Part shown: positions 10,507-18,509 of the stretch, one piece after another
Layout of the letters: each line of letters opens with the position of its first letter
How positions within the stretch are numbered: position 1 is the stretch's first letter
Assembly (NCBI RefSeq): GCF_030149515.1
Contig: NZ_JASBRI010000020.1
Coordinates: forward strand, 62,001-126,000
Reading direction: 5' to 3'
Origin: Maricaulis sp.
GTDB taxonomy: Bacteria > Pseudomonadota > Alphaproteobacteria > Caulobacterales > Maricaulaceae
DNA length: 64,000 bases
The notes under the pieces: model-generated
Seen by the model: only the letters and a program-made list of their open reading frames with translations
What the model was told of the DNA's origin: nothing
Database searches by the model: none
Made by a program: the position numbers and the translations under genes

Positions 10507-11250
10507 CTACCCCCTGAACCCGGTCGCGATCACGAAGGTCTCGGCGCTCTCGGAGCGGCTGGCATCGGGTTTGAAATGACGGACCTTTTCGAAATTGGCC
10601 TTGAGCAGGTCGAGAAGATCGCCCTCGGCGCCGCCCTGGAAGACCTTGGCGACAAAGAAGCCGCCGGGTTTCAGGGTTTCCAGGGCGAACTGCGCGGCCA
10701 GTTCGACCAGGGCAACGATGCGCAGATGGTCGGTTTTCTTGTGGCCGGTGGTCCAGGGTGCAAGATCGGAAATGACGCCGTCGGCCGGTCCGCCCATCTC
10801 GGCCTTGACCAGGCCGGGCGCATCTTCGGCGGTGAAATCGTGCTGCAGGAGAGTGGCCCCCGGTACCGGTTCGATTTCGAGAAGGTCGATACCCACGACT
10901 TCCGCCGCCTTCGCCTTCAGCGCCACCTGAACCCAGCCGCCGGGCGCCGACCCCAGATCGACGATCCGCATACCGGGCTTGAGCAGGTGGAAGCGCTCGT
11001 CCAGCTGGATCAGCTTGTAGGCCGCGCGTGAGCGATAGCCCTCCATCTGGGCCTTCTTGACGTAAGGGTCATTGAGCTGGCGCTGCAGCCAGCGCGTGGA
11101 CGATGTCTTGCGGCCGCGCGCCGTCTTCACGCGCTCGAACATCTGTTTCGCCGCGCGGGCATCGCCGCCCTTTTTCACCGGGCCGGAACGCCGCCGGCGG
11201 CGCTTGCCGCCATCGCCCTTGCCGGCGCTCTCCTCGCTGTCATCGCTCAT
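10507..11250 (-). CDS. rlmE: 23S rRNA 2'-O-methyltransferase RlmE (FtsJ)
   Basis: Methylates the 2'-O of U2552 in the A-loop of 23S rRNA on the assembled 50S subunit. The 247-aa protein has a lysine- and arginine-rich N-terminal extension of about 45 residues, common in alphaproteobacteria. The Rossmann methyltransferase follows: SAM motif VDLGSAPGGW and the K-D-K-E catalytic tetrad, readable as K in SRAAYKLIQ, D in ISDLAPWTTG, K in FVAKVFQGG and E in SAETFVIA. Its ATG overlaps the ppx stop by 4 bp, so the two are translated as a unit. Confidence 0.95.
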   Translation of the reverse strand: MSDDSEESAGKGDGGKRRRRRSGPVKKGGDARAAKQMFERVKTARGRKTSSTRWLQRQLNDPYVKKAQMEGYRSRAAYKLIQLDERFHLLKPGMRIVDLGSAPGGWVQVALKAKAAEVVGIDLLEIEPVPGATLLQHDFTAEDAPGLVKAEMGGPADGVISDLAPWTTGHKKTDHLRIVALVELAAQFALETLKPGGFFVAKVFQGGAEGDLLDLLKANFEKVRHFKPDASRSESAETFVIATGFRG

Positions 11251-12359
11251 GCCTCAACCCCGGACGAACCCTTGCCTTTCCCGCGCCTGTGCCTGCGCCG
11301 CCGTTTCTTGGACTTGCGCATCAGGTTCAGCAACATCCCTTCGCGCAGCCCCCGGTCGCCCACGCGCAACCGGTCCGCCGGCCACGCCTCGGCCACGGCT
11401 TCGTAGATGGCGCACCCCGCCAGGACAAGCTCGGCCCGGTCGAGGCCGATCGTGGGCTCCTGGGCGCGGCCGGCAACATCGAGATTGCGCAACCTGGCAC
11501 AGGCGGCCAAGGCCTCCTCGCCGGTCATCCAGAGGCCGTCCACCCGCGAGCGGTCGTAACGCGGCAGGCGAAGATGCACACCGGCCATCGATGTCACCGT
11601 GCCCGACGTGCCGACCAGATGCCCGCGCCCCTCCCTGAAGAGCGGACGCATGGCCTTCGCCCCGCGCGGTGTCTTCATCAGCTGACGGGCATAGGCCTTC
11701 ATCTCATTGTACCAGGCCTCGCGGTCCTCCCGTTCGGGAAAGCGTTCCGACAGCGTCACCACACCCACAGGCGTCGACGTCCAGGACTTCATGGGCGGAC
11801 GCCCCCCGCTTTCCGGACCTCCGCGCCGGCGCCATTCGGCGATATCGACCCAGGACAGCTCCGTCGACCCGCCGCCGATATCGATCACCAGGGCTGCATC
11901 CTTGTCCGGATCCAGGAGATCGACACAGCCATGCACGGCCAGACGCGCCTCTTCCTCGGGCGAAATCAGATCGAATTCCAGCCCGGTTTCCCGGCGGACG
12001 CGGTTGAGGAATTCCTCGCCATTGCCGGCCATACGGCAAGCCTGGGTGGCGATGGAGCGATATTTGACAACCTTGTGGCGCTTAATCTTGCCGGCGCACA
12101 CTTTCAGCGCCTCGACGGCCCTGTCCATGGCCCCGTCGGACAGGCGTCCTTCAGCGGCCACACCCTCGCCCAGGCGCACGACACGCGAAAACGCATCCAC
12201 AACCTGGAAACCCGCACCGGTACGATGGGCCAGCAGCATGCGGCAATTATTCGTACCCAGATCGATTGCGCCGTACACCGGAGCCGGCGCACGCTTGCGC
12301 CCGTTCCGCTTGCGTCCGGCGGCGTCCTTCCCCGCATTCCGGGGCGATGGCTCCGCCAT
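11247..12359 (-). CDS. Ppx/GppA-family phosphatase (short form)
   Basis: A 370-aa member of the ASKHA exopolyphosphatase / guanosine-pentaphosphatase family. Visible are the first phosphate loop AIDLGTNNCRMLLA, the mid-domain SIATQACRMAGNGEEF, and the second phosphate loop IDIGGGSTELSW. The C-terminal HD-like domain of E. coli Ppx/GppA is missing, and the tail is basic (RKSKKRRRRHRRGKGKG). The short form is usual in alphaproteobacteria. Acting on polyphosphate or (p)ppGpp is inferred from the family and cannot be told apart here. It is the first gene of a pair with rlmE (4-bp overlap). Confidence 0.9.
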   Translation of the reverse strand: MAEPSPRNAGKDAAGRKRNGRKRAPAPVYGAIDLGTNNCRMLLAHRTGAGFQVVDAFSRVVRLGEGVAAEGRLSDGAMDRAVEALKVCAGKIKRHKVVKYRSIATQACRMAGNGEEFLNRVRRETGLEFDLISPEEEARLAVHGCVDLLDPDKDAALVIDIGGGSTELSWVDIAEWRRRGGPESGGRPPMKSWTSTPVGVVTLSERFPEREDREAWYNEMKAYARQLMKTPRGAKAMRPLFREGRGHLVGTSGTVTSMAGVHLRLPRYDRSRVDGLWMTGEEALAACARLRNLDVAGRAQEPTIGLDRAELVLAGCAIYEAVAEAWPADRLRVGDRGLREGMLLNLMRKSKKRRRRHRRGKGKGSSGVEA

Positions 12360-12502
12360 GATATCCCTTTCGCCGTCCGGCGCGCCCGGCCCGCAAGTGC
12401 GGACGGCGCGGCTCGACCCGGCCTCGAAACAGTGTCCCGCTCAGAATACCCGTCTCGCCTGAAGCCGCAAGGATGCGTGACGCAATCGCATGGATTTCGT
12501 AG

Positions 12503-12527
12503 CTTGTTGCTGAATCGCGCCCCATAT
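12503..12527 (+). promoter_or_regulatory. Sigma-32-like heat-shock promoter before hspQ
   Basis: CTTG at 12503 and CCCCATAT at 12520 resemble the RpoH -35 (CTTGAA) and -10 (CCCCATnT) boxes. The gap between CTTG and CCCC is 13 nt, about 2 nt shorter than in groE-type promoters, so the match is good at the -10 and fair overall. A start here would give a leader of about 40 nt to the hspQ ATG. hspQ is heat-shock controlled in E. coli. Confidence 0.5.
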
Positions 12528-12571
12528 GGGAGGCGAAGGACACAGTAACAGGTACGCGTTAGAGTAGGCTC

Positions 12572-12907
12572 ATGATCGTTCGCCACGCCAGATTCTCTCT
12601 CGGCGATGTGGTCCGCCACCGCCTCTTTCCCTTCCGGGGGGTGGTGGTGGATGTCGATCCGGAATTCGCCAATACCGAGGAATGGTACCAGGCCATTCCC
12701 GAAGATATCCGTCCGCGCAAGGACCAGCCCTTCTACCATCTGCTCGCCGAGAACGAGGACAGCTATTACGGCGCCTATGTCTCGGAGGGCAATCTGATCC
12801 CGGACGCCGAAAACGGCCCGGTCGGGCATCCACAGATTCCGGAAGCCTTCGAGGGCTTCGACGGGGAACGCTATACGCTGCGCATGGGGCCGGATCAGGC
12901 GCACTGA
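12572..12907 (+). CDS. hspQ: Heat shock protein HspQ
   Basis: A 111-aa hemimethylated-DNA-binding-like (YccV) protein. In enterobacteria HspQ acts in the cytosol as an adaptor and enhancer of Lon protease and is degraded by it. The family pattern is plain: FSLGDVVRHRLFPFRGVVVDVDPEF, then WYQAIPEDIRPRKDQPFYHLL and the closing YYGAYVSEGNLI. Length is normal. A sigma-32-like promoter lies just upstream (12503-12527). It is divergent from ppx-rlmE and stands alone on its transcript. Confidence 0.93.
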   Translation: MIVRHARFSLGDVVRHRLFPFRGVVVDVDPEFANTEEWYQAIPEDIRPRKDQPFYHLLAENEDSYYGAYVSEGNLIPDAENGPVGHPQIPEAFEGFDGERYTLRMGPDQAH

Positions 12908-12948
12908 TCCCGGCTCCTGCCGTCTTGCGGACCCGTGCCGGGTAGTCC

Positions 12949-12994
12949 TTGACCTTTCATTTAAGTTTTGACTTAATAAGTTCGAGCTTAAATG
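12949..12994 (+). promoter_or_regulatory. Promoter and ArsR-type operator of the SRPBCC/ArsR pair
   Basis: TTGACC (12949-12954) is a good -35; a -10-like CTTAAT follows after 17 bp. Laid over them are CATTTAAG (12958-12965) and its inverse CTTAAATG (12987-12994), with the small palindrome ACTTAATAAGT (12971-12981) in the centre. AT-rich dyads over the promoter are usual for ArsR-family autorepression, and an ArsR gene is the second gene of the operon. Confidence 0.7.
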
Positions 12995-13003
12995 AGGTCC
13001 GTC

Positions 13004-13645
13004 ATGCAGCTGGATATTCATCGTCACCTGGGAGCGGTCGAACGCTCCGTCACCGACACAGAGCGCGAGGGCAGGCCGGCCCGGGCCGTTGCCCTGTCGC
13101 GCACCTATCCCACCGGCATCGAGGACTTGTGGGACGCCGTCAGCAATCGCGAACGGCTGCCCCGCTGGTTCGCACCGGTCACCGGCACGCTCGAACCGGG
13201 CGGGCGTTTCCAGGTGCAGGGCAATGCCGGCGGCACGATCACAGAATGCGACCCGCCCCGGCGGTTTGCGGCGACATGGGAATATGGCGGCGATGTCAGC
13301 TGGATCGAGCTCCGGCTCGACCCGGTCGGCGAGGATACAGCCCGGCTCACCCTGACCCACACGGCACACCCGTCCGAATTCTGGGAGAAGTTCGGTCCCG
13401 GTGCGGTCGGCGTCGGATGGGAGCTCGGCTTTCTGGGCCTGGCGCTCCATCTGGACCGTCCGGACGCCCCCAGGGTGGACGAGGCGGAATTCGCCGCCAG
13501 CGAGGACGGGACCACCTTCTCGCGAACCAGTGCGCACGCCTGGGGCGAAGCCGATATCGCCGGCGGGGCCGCTCCCGAACAGGCGCGGGGCGCGGCCAGG
13601 CGGACCGCCGACTTCTATACCGGCGTCACCCCGGATGAGGCCTGA
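13004..13645 (+). CDS. SRPBCC (AHSA1-like) domain protein
   Basis: A 213-aa cytosolic protein with the START-like SRPBCC/AHSA1 fold: ALSRTYPTGIEDLWDAVSNRERLPRWFAPVTG is the classic opening of this family, followed by GGRFQVQGNAGGTITECDPPRRFAATWEYGG. The C-terminal 70 residues extend past the usual domain. I prefer ATG 13004, which has GAGG 6-7 nt upstream, over 12992 in the track. The next gene, an ArsR regulator, starts within its stop codon (TGATG). SRPBCC-ArsR pairs are widespread; the SRPBCC protein probably binds a hydrophobic ligand, identity unknown. Confidence 0.88.
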   Translation: MQLDIHRHLGAVERSVTDTEREGRPARAVALSRTYPTGIEDLWDAVSNRERLPRWFAPVTGTLEPGGRFQVQGNAGGTITECDPPRRFAATWEYGGDVSWIELRLDPVGEDTARLTLTHTAHPSEFWEKFGPGAVGVGWELGFLGLALHLDRPDAPRVDEAEFAASEDGTTFSRTSAHAWGEADIAGGAAPEQARGAARRTADFYTGVTPDEA

Positions 13646-13986
13646 TGCACGCTTTCGACGTTCTCGGCGATCCGGTCCGGCGCCGCCTTCTGGAACTGCT
13701 TGCGGACGGCGAGCGTCCGGCCGGCGACCTGGCCGGTATCGTCTGCACCGAGTTCGCCATCAGCCAGGCGGCCGTCTCGCAGCATCTCAAAGTGCTGCGC
13801 GAGGCGGGCTTTGCCACGCCCCGCAAGGAAGGGCCGCGCCGCATCTATTCCGTCGAACCCGGCCGCTTCGAGGAAGTTGACGACTGGCTCGACCGGTTCC
13901 GCCATTTCTGGGAACCCAGACTGGATGCCCTCGCCACCGAAGTCGCCCGCGGCAAGAAGGCCCGCCGCAAGGATACGGGGGCGTGA
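13645..13986 (+). CDS. ArsR/SmtB-family transcriptional regulator
   Basis: A 113-aa winged-helix repressor: FDVLGDPVRRRLLELLADGERPAGDLAG, then the recognition helix region ISQAAVSQHLKVLREAGFATPRKEGPRRIYSV. The cysteine metal site of ArsR (ELCVCDL) is absent, which puts it with the non-metal ArsR subgroup often paired with SRPBCC proteins. It starts inside the SRPBCC stop codon, so it is translationally coupled, and it likely represses the shared promoter through the dyad at 12958-12994. A lysine- and arginine-rich tail follows the domain. Confidence 0.9.
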   Translation: MHAFDVLGDPVRRRLLELLADGERPAGDLAGIVCTEFAISQAAVSQHLKVLREAGFATPRKEGPRRIYSVEPGRFEEVDDWLDRFRHFWEPRLDALATEVARGKKARRKDTGA

Positions 13987-14006
13987 CGCCCCGGCGGCGT
14001 CACGCC
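13980..14006. terminator. Bidirectional hairpin between arsR and FAH gene
   Basis: GGCGTGACGCC and GGCGTCACGCC form a perfect 11-bp stem with a 5-nt loop (CCGGC). It begins at the arsR stop codon and lies before the end of the converging minus-strand gene. There is no T-run on either strand, so intrinsic termination may be weak. Confidence 0.55.
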
Positions 14007-14013
14007 AATCCGG

Positions 14014-15027
14014 TCAGCCCTGTGCTTTCACCACTTCCTGTTCGATGGCACCAAAGATCGAATGGCCATCCCTGTCCTTCATCTCGATACGAACCGTGTC
14101 GCCGTAATTCATGAAGGGAGTCTTGGCTTCGCCGTTCTCGATCGTCTCGATCATGCGGATCTCGGCGATACAGGAATAGCCCACCCCGCCTTCGGAAATC
14201 GGCTTGCCGGGGCCGTCGTCCAGCTTGTTGGAAACAGTACCGGATCCCACGATCGTGCCGGCCGTCACCGGGCGCGTCTTGGCCAGATGGGCTATCAGCT
14301 GCGGGAAGTCGAAGGTCATGTCGATGCCGCACTCGGCCTTGCCGAAGGGCTGGCCATTGTATTTTACCAGCAGCGGCAGGTGCAGTTTCCGGCCGTCCCA
14401 GGCCTCGCCCAGCTCGTCCGGCGTGACAGCCACCGGCGAAAAGGCACTCGGCGGCTTGGACTGGAAGAAACCGAACCCCTTGCCCAGCTCCGCCGGGATC
14501 AGGCCGCGCAGCGAGACATCATTGACCAGCATGACCAGCCGGATTGCCTTCGCCGCCTCTTCGGGGGAACAGCCCATGGGCGCGTCGCCCGTGATCACCG
14601 CGACCTCGCCTTCCATGTCGCAGCCCCAGGCCGTATCGCCCAGCGGGATATTGCCACGCGGCGCCAGGAAGGCGTCGGACCCGCCCTGATACATCAGCGG
14701 ATCGGTCCAGAAGCTTGCCGGCATTTCCGCGCCGCGCGCCTTGCGCACCAGTTCGACGTGATTGACGTAGGCCGAGCCGTCGGCCCACTGATAGGCGCGC
14801 GGCAGCGGCGACAGCGCGTCGCGTTCGTGGAATCGCTCGCGCGGAATCGTCTCGCGTTCCAGCTCGCCGGCCAGGCTTCTCAGCTCCGGCTCGCATCGTT
14901 CCCAGTCATCCAGCGCCGCCTGCAGGTTCGGGGCGATGCGGGAGGCATCGGCGCACCAGGCCAGATCCCTGGAAACGACGACCAGACGGCCGTCACGGCT
15001 GTCCGATTTGAGCGTGGCGAGTTTCAT
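14014..15027 (-). CDS. Fumarylacetoacetate hydrolase family protein
   Basis: A 337-aa FAH-superfamily enzyme, hydrolysing or decarboxylating beta-diketo acids with a divalent metal. Signature parts are GCDMEGEVAVITGD (metal-binding acid), LVMLVNDVSLRGLIPAELGKGFGFFQSKPPSAF (active-site lid and conserved serine/lysine region), and GTIVGSGTVSNK. True tyrosine-degradation FahA is longer, near 420 aa; this length fits a related bacterial branch often placed with aromatic catabolism genes. No other tyrosine-pathway gene is next to it, so the substrate is open. It follows the carbonic anhydrase gene by 39 bp on the same strand. Confidence 0.88.
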   Translation of the reverse strand: MKLATLKSDSRDGRLVVVSRDLAWCADASRIAPNLQAALDDWERCEPELRSLAGELERETIPRERFHERDALSPLPRAYQWADGSAYVNHVELVRKARGAEMPASFWTDPLMYQGGSDAFLAPRGNIPLGDTAWGCDMEGEVAVITGDAPMGCSPEEAAKAIRLVMLVNDVSLRGLIPAELGKGFGFFQSKPPSAFSPVAVTPDELGEAWDGRKLHLPLLVKYNGQPFGKAECGIDMTFDFPQLIAHLAKTRPVTAGTIVGSGTVSNKLDDGPGKPISEGGVGYSCIAEIRMIETIENGEAKTPFMNYGDTVRIEMKDRDGHSIFGAIEQEVVKAQG

Positions 15028-15066
15028 GGGCGTGTCCTCTTCGGGGGTTGCGGACAGAAAGGGCGA

Positions 15067-15705
15067 TCAGCGAATGGAAACCGTCTCGAACCGGCCATCG
15101 CCCGCAAGCCATTCCAGCTTGCCGTCGGCAATGGAGAAACGGGCGCCGTGGATTTCCAGATTGCGCTCGGCGATAGCGTCGGCAACGAAGGGGAAGGCCT
15201 TCAGCCGCTCGACGGAATGCTCGATCGAGACGAGTTCGAGATGGCTGGACAGTTCGGCCAGCGATGCCTCGCCGATCTGGGCCCGCGCCTGTTCACGGGC
15301 CGGTTCCATGGTCGACAGCCAGGGCCCCAGATAGTCGGTCGGAACCCCGTCCATGCCGCTGGCGCAGGCCTTGACCCCGCCGCAATCGCCATGGCCCATC
15401 ACCAGCACGCCCCTGACCTTGAGCACCTTGACCGCAAATTCCAGCGCGGCGGAAACACCGTGCAGGCCGCCGCCCTCTTCGACCGGAGGCACGAGATTGG
15501 CGACATTGCGAACGACAAAGAGCTCGCCGGGCGCGGCGTCGAAGATCGCCGCCGGATCGACCCGGCTGTCGGAACAGGCGATGACCAGGGTGTGAGGCGT
15601 CTGGCCTTCGGCCAGTTCGGCGTAGTGGGCGCGTTCCTCGGCAAAGCGTCCGCCGCGGAAACGGCGGTATCCGTCGATGAGCGTTTCGGGTGCTGCCGGC
15701 TGCAT
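15067..15705 (-). CDS. Beta-class carbonic anhydrase
   Basis: Interconverts CO2 and bicarbonate with zinc. The 212-aa protein shows the zinc ligands and the catalytic Asp-Arg pair in ACSDSRVDP and the second pair His/Cys in MGHGDCGGVKA. The central RNVANLVPP loop is also conserved. No signal peptide, so cytosolic. Bicarbonate supply may serve carboxylases such as the pyruvate carboxylase at 40.5 kb, though this is only inferred. It precedes the FAH gene by 39 bp. Confidence 0.94.
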   Translation of the reverse strand: MQPAAPETLIDGYRRFRGGRFAEERAHYAELAEGQTPHTLVIACSDSRVDPAAIFDAAPGELFVVRNVANLVPPVEEGGGLHGVSAALEFAVKVLKVRGVLVMGHGDCGGVKACASGMDGVPTDYLGPWLSTMEPAREQARAQIGEASLAELSSHLELVSIEHSVERLKAFPFVADAIAERNLEIHGARFSIADGKLEWLAGDGRFETVSIR

Positions 15706-15799
15706 GAACCTCTCCCTCCGGTCGTTTCAGATCACGTCTGCGGGGGTTTTTAGTTGCAATCGTAACCAACGGGAAGCCCGCGGCAACAGACACGAAAAA

Positions 15800-15825
15800 G
15801 GCCGGAGCCCTTTTTGGCTCCGGCC
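15800..15825 (-). terminator. Rho-independent terminator of the TPR gene
   Basis: A perfect 10-bp stem GGCCGGAGCC / GGCTCCGGCC with a 6-nt loop. Read on the minus strand it is followed by TTTTTC, a usable U-tract. It lies 37 bp after the end of the TPR protein gene and before the carbonic anhydrase promoter region. Confidence 0.88.
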
Positions 15826-15862
15826 TCCAGTAGAGTGCATAAGGTCTAGCAGTCTGGGAGGA

Positions 15863-16330
15863 TCAGCCGGCCGTTACGCACTGGGACAGGGCAAGATTGG
15901 CCTCGACTTCATCCTCGCCGGAGGACGACATGTCGGCCGCCCGGAAGGCCTCCACGGCTGCCTCGCGCTGGCCGGACAGCCACAGCGCCACGCCGCGATT
16001 GTTCAGCGCACGCCAGGCACCGTCCCGCATTTCGAGGGCTCGATCACAGGCACTCAGGGCCGCCTCGAGCTCGCCGGTGGCCGCGTAGGCGGCACAGAGA
16101 TTGGTGTGGGCGGCAACCTTGTGGCCCGGCGCACCGCCGGACTCCAGGATTTCTTCGCCGAAATGGATCGCTTCCGGCCACTCCCCGCGGGACACGGCAT
16201 TGTATTGTGCCCGCACCACGCCATTGGCGGTGCGGTGGGCGGCAAATTCAGGTTGGTCGTCGCAGGACTGGGCTTGGCCCGCAGACGAAAACACGGCCGC
16301 GACAACGGCCGCGGCAAACAGTGCGCGCAT
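15863..16330 (-). CDS. Exported TPR-repeat protein
   Basis: A 155-aa protein with a signal peptide (MRALFAAAVVAAVFSSAGQAQ) and probable cleavage after AQA/AQ, so periplasmic. The rest forms three or so tetratricopeptide-like helix pairs: AHTNLCAAYAATGELEAALSACDRALEM and ALNNRGVALWLSGQREAAVEAFRAA. Mature cysteines near both ends (SCDDQ, SQCVTAG) could form a disulphide. I start at ATG 16330, with GGAGGGAG upstream, instead of the GTG two codons earlier. It is divergent from the LysR gene and carries its own terminator. Function unknown. Confidence 0.85.
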   Translation of the reverse strand: MRALFAAAVVAAVFSSAGQAQSCDDQPEFAAHRTANGVVRAQYNAVSRGEWPEAIHFGEEILESGGAPGHKVAAHTNLCAAYAATGELEAALSACDRALEMRDGAWRALNNRGVALWLSGQREAAVEAFRAADMSSSGEDEVEANLALSQCVTAG

Positions 16331-16424
16331 GGTCACTCCCTCCGAAGGTGAACGGTGTTAAGTTTTAGAACGAAGTTATGTGAATGGAATTGACGAAATC
16401 AGGATCGTCGGAATACACAAACGT

Positions 16425-17333
16425 ATGGATGACTGGTCCGACTATCTCGTCTGCCTCGCCGTGTCCGAAGCGGGCAGTCTTACCGCCGCCGCGCAGCAGC
16501 TCGCTGTCAGCCAACCCACGGTGACCCGGCGATTGCAGGCGCTCGAACAGCGATTCGGCGAGCCCGTCTTCGAACGCGACCACGGCCAGCTGCGCCTCAC
16601 GCCCCTGGGCCAGAAAGTCGTTGCCCATGCCAAGCGCATGCGCGAGGAGGCGTCGGCGATCGAACGCGCGGTGATCGCCCAGGACCAGTCCCTGTCCGGA
16701 CTGGTCGTCGTATCGGCATCCGAAGGCCTGGGAGCGGACTGGCTGCCGCGCGCCCTCGCCTCGTTCCAGCGCGACAATCCCGGCATCGGCATCGAGATCT
16801 CGATCAAGAACAACACGGCCAACCTGGCCGACCGGGAAGCCGACATCGCGTTGCGCTGGAACGGTCCGGGGACCCAGCAGAGCCTGATCGGGCGGCGCGG
16901 TGCGACCGTGGGTGCGGGACTATACGCCTCGAAAGCCTATCTCGATAGCAACGGACGGCCGGAGACGGTCGAGGACCTGGCCGATCATTCCTGTGTGGGT
17001 TGGTCTATGGTCGATTTTTTCGGCTGGCCGTCCACGGAACACGGGACACCGGTCCTGCCGAAAAACATCTCCTTCAAGGCCAATTCGCCCGCCAGCCATG
17101 TCAAGGGAATCGAAGCGGGCTTCGGCGTCGGCGTCACATCGCACCGCCTGGCCCTGCAGAACCCGCTGCTGGAACGCATCCTGCCCGACTTCTCGTCCTC
17201 GCTGGATCTGTGGGTCGTCGCCCACGAGACCGTGCGCAAAAGCGCGCGCGTGCGCGCCGCCTTCGATCACATCATTGCCCAGATGCAGGCCGACAGCGCC
17301 TATTTCAGCCGCGGCGAGCCATCGACGCTGTAG
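16425..17333 (+). CDS. LysR-family transcriptional regulator
   Basis: A 302-aa LysR regulator. The N-terminal winged helix-turn-helix reads AGSLTAAAQQLAVSQPTVTRRLQALEQRFGEPVFERDHGQLRLTPLGQ; the C-terminal two-lobed effector domain follows (LVVVSASEGLGADWLPRALASFQRDNPGI). I start at the ATG MDDWSDYL; the track's GTG start at 16380 adds 15 residues without support. It is divergent from the exported TPR gene, the usual arrangement for a LysR regulator and its target, so that gene is the first candidate target. The effector is unknown. Confidence 0.9.
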   Translation: MDDWSDYLVCLAVSEAGSLTAAAQQLAVSQPTVTRRLQALEQRFGEPVFERDHGQLRLTPLGQKVVAHAKRMREEASAIERAVIAQDQSLSGLVVVSASEGLGADWLPRALASFQRDNPGIGIEISIKNNTANLADREADIALRWNGPGTQQSLIGRRGATVGAGLYASKAYLDSNGRPETVEDLADHSCVGWSMVDFFGWPSTEHGTPVLPKNISFKANSPASHVKGIEAGFGVGVTSHRLALQNPLLERILPDFSSSLDLWVVAHETVRKSARVRAAFDHIIAQMQADSAYFSRGEPSTL

Positions 17334-17334
17334 G

Positions 17335-17367
17335 ACAGGGCGTGTGCCCCGCAGGCACACGCCCTGT
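17335..17367. terminator. Convergent hairpin after lysR and peptidase genes
   Basis: ACAGGGCGTGTGCC and GGCACACGCCCTGT form a perfect 14-bp stem with a 5-nt loop. It fills the gap between two converging genes. Neither side has a T-run, so it may act as an RNA-stabilising or Rho-assisted end. Confidence 0.6.
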
Positions 17368-17372
17368 GACCG

Positions 17373-18431
17373 CTATTCCTCGTCGCCGTAGATTGCGACC
17401 ACCGGCTCGCCACCTTCCGACAGGCGGGCGCGATACATGCCAGGCGTGTTGAAGCTCCAGGCGATGTCTCCCTCCGCCGTTAGGGCGACAATGCCGCCAT
17501 CACCTTCCAGCGCCGTGAGCTCGTCCTGAATGACGCGGTCGGCGGCGGCCTGCAGGCTCAGCCCCTGCAATTCCACCAGCATGCAGATCCGGCTCGCCAC
17601 GGTCAGGCGGATGAAGAATTCGCCCGTCCCGGTCGCCGAGACGCCGCAGCTCTCGTTGCTGGCATAGGTTCCCGCGCCGATGATCGGGCTGTCGCCGACC
17701 CGGCCCCAGCGCTTGGCCGTGGTGCCGCCGGTCGACGTGCCGGCGGCGATATTGCCGTTCCGGTCCAGTGCAACCACACCGACCGTGCCGAACCGGTGCT
17801 CCCGCGAATCGCGTTCCAGCGCACCGTGATCGACCGGTTCCGGCTCCGGCGCCCCTTCCGGCCGCGGCGGAATCGCAAGGCCTTGCGCGCCCAGCGCACG
17901 CTCCAGCGACGCCCAGCGGCGTTCGGTGAAGAAGAAGGCCGGTTCGACGATTTCCAGACCCTGTTCGCGGGCAAAGGTCTCCGCGCCCTCGCCCTGCAGC
18001 ATGACGTGGCGCGAATTTTCCATCACGGCGCGGGCCAGCGAGATGGGATGGCGCACCTGGGTGACGCCGGCAATCGCGCCGGCATTCAGCGTGGCACCGT
18101 CCATGATGGACGCGTCGAGCTCATTGCGGCCGGCAGCGGTGAAGACGGCGCCGCGACCGGAATTGAACATCGGGTCGTCTTCCAGGCCGTGTATCACCGC
18201 CTCGATCGCATCGAGGGCCGATCCGCCCTCGGACAGCACCGCCTCGCCCCGCTCGAGTGCGGCGTGCATGGCCGCTCGATAGGCTGCATCGGTCTCCGGC
18301 GTCATCGAATCGCGCTCGATCACCCCGGCTCCGCCGTGCACGACGAGCGCCCATCCGCCCTCGTCCCGGGCCGTGGCGGCTGCTGTGGTCAGAAGTGCGG
18401 CGCAGGCGGCCGGCAAAAAGGTGCGCAACAT
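17373..18431 (-). CDS. Exported isoaspartyl peptidase / L-asparaginase (Ntn hydrolase)
   Basis: A 352-aa plant-type (type III) asparaginase-family enzyme that removes isoaspartyl residues from peptides or hydrolyses asparagine. It is made as a precursor that self-cleaves before a threonine; that threonine is seen in HRFGTVGVVALD. Other family marks are WALVVHGGAGVI, SALDAIEAVIHGLEDDPMFNSGRGAVFT and SATGTGEFFIRL. The N-terminus is a signal peptide (LPAACAALLTTAAATARD), so it acts in the periplasm, unlike the cytosolic E. coli IaaA. Possible role: scavenging peptides and repairing aged periplasmic or wall-derived peptides. Confidence 0.92.
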   Translation of the reverse strand: MLRTFLPAACAALLTTAAATARDEGGWALVVHGGAGVIERDSMTPETDAAYRAAMHAALERGEAVLSEGGSALDAIEAVIHGLEDDPMFNSGRGAVFTAAGRNELDASIMDGATLNAGAIAGVTQVRHPISLARAVMENSRHVMLQGEGAETFAREQGLEIVEPAFFFTERRWASLERALGAQGLAIPPRPEGAPEPEPVDHGALERDSREHRFGTVGVVALDRNGNIAAGTSTGGTTAKRWGRVGDSPIIGAGTYASNESCGVSATGTGEFFIRLTVASRICMLVELQGLSLQAAADRVIQDELTALEGDGGIVALTAEGDIAWSFNTPGMYRARLSEGGEPVVAIYGDEE

Positions 18432-18509
18432 GTCGGTTTCTCCCCAAGGATATGTGCGGGCAGGGTCTCCCCTCGCATCATCGAGCGCAAGCCCGCATCG
18501 CGGCGTCGT

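Noticed and set aside
12961-12976. TTAA-N8-TTAA upstream of the SRPBCC gene, considered as a CtrA box
   Set aside because: Spacer is 8 rather than 7, and the sequence is better explained as part of the ArsR operator array.
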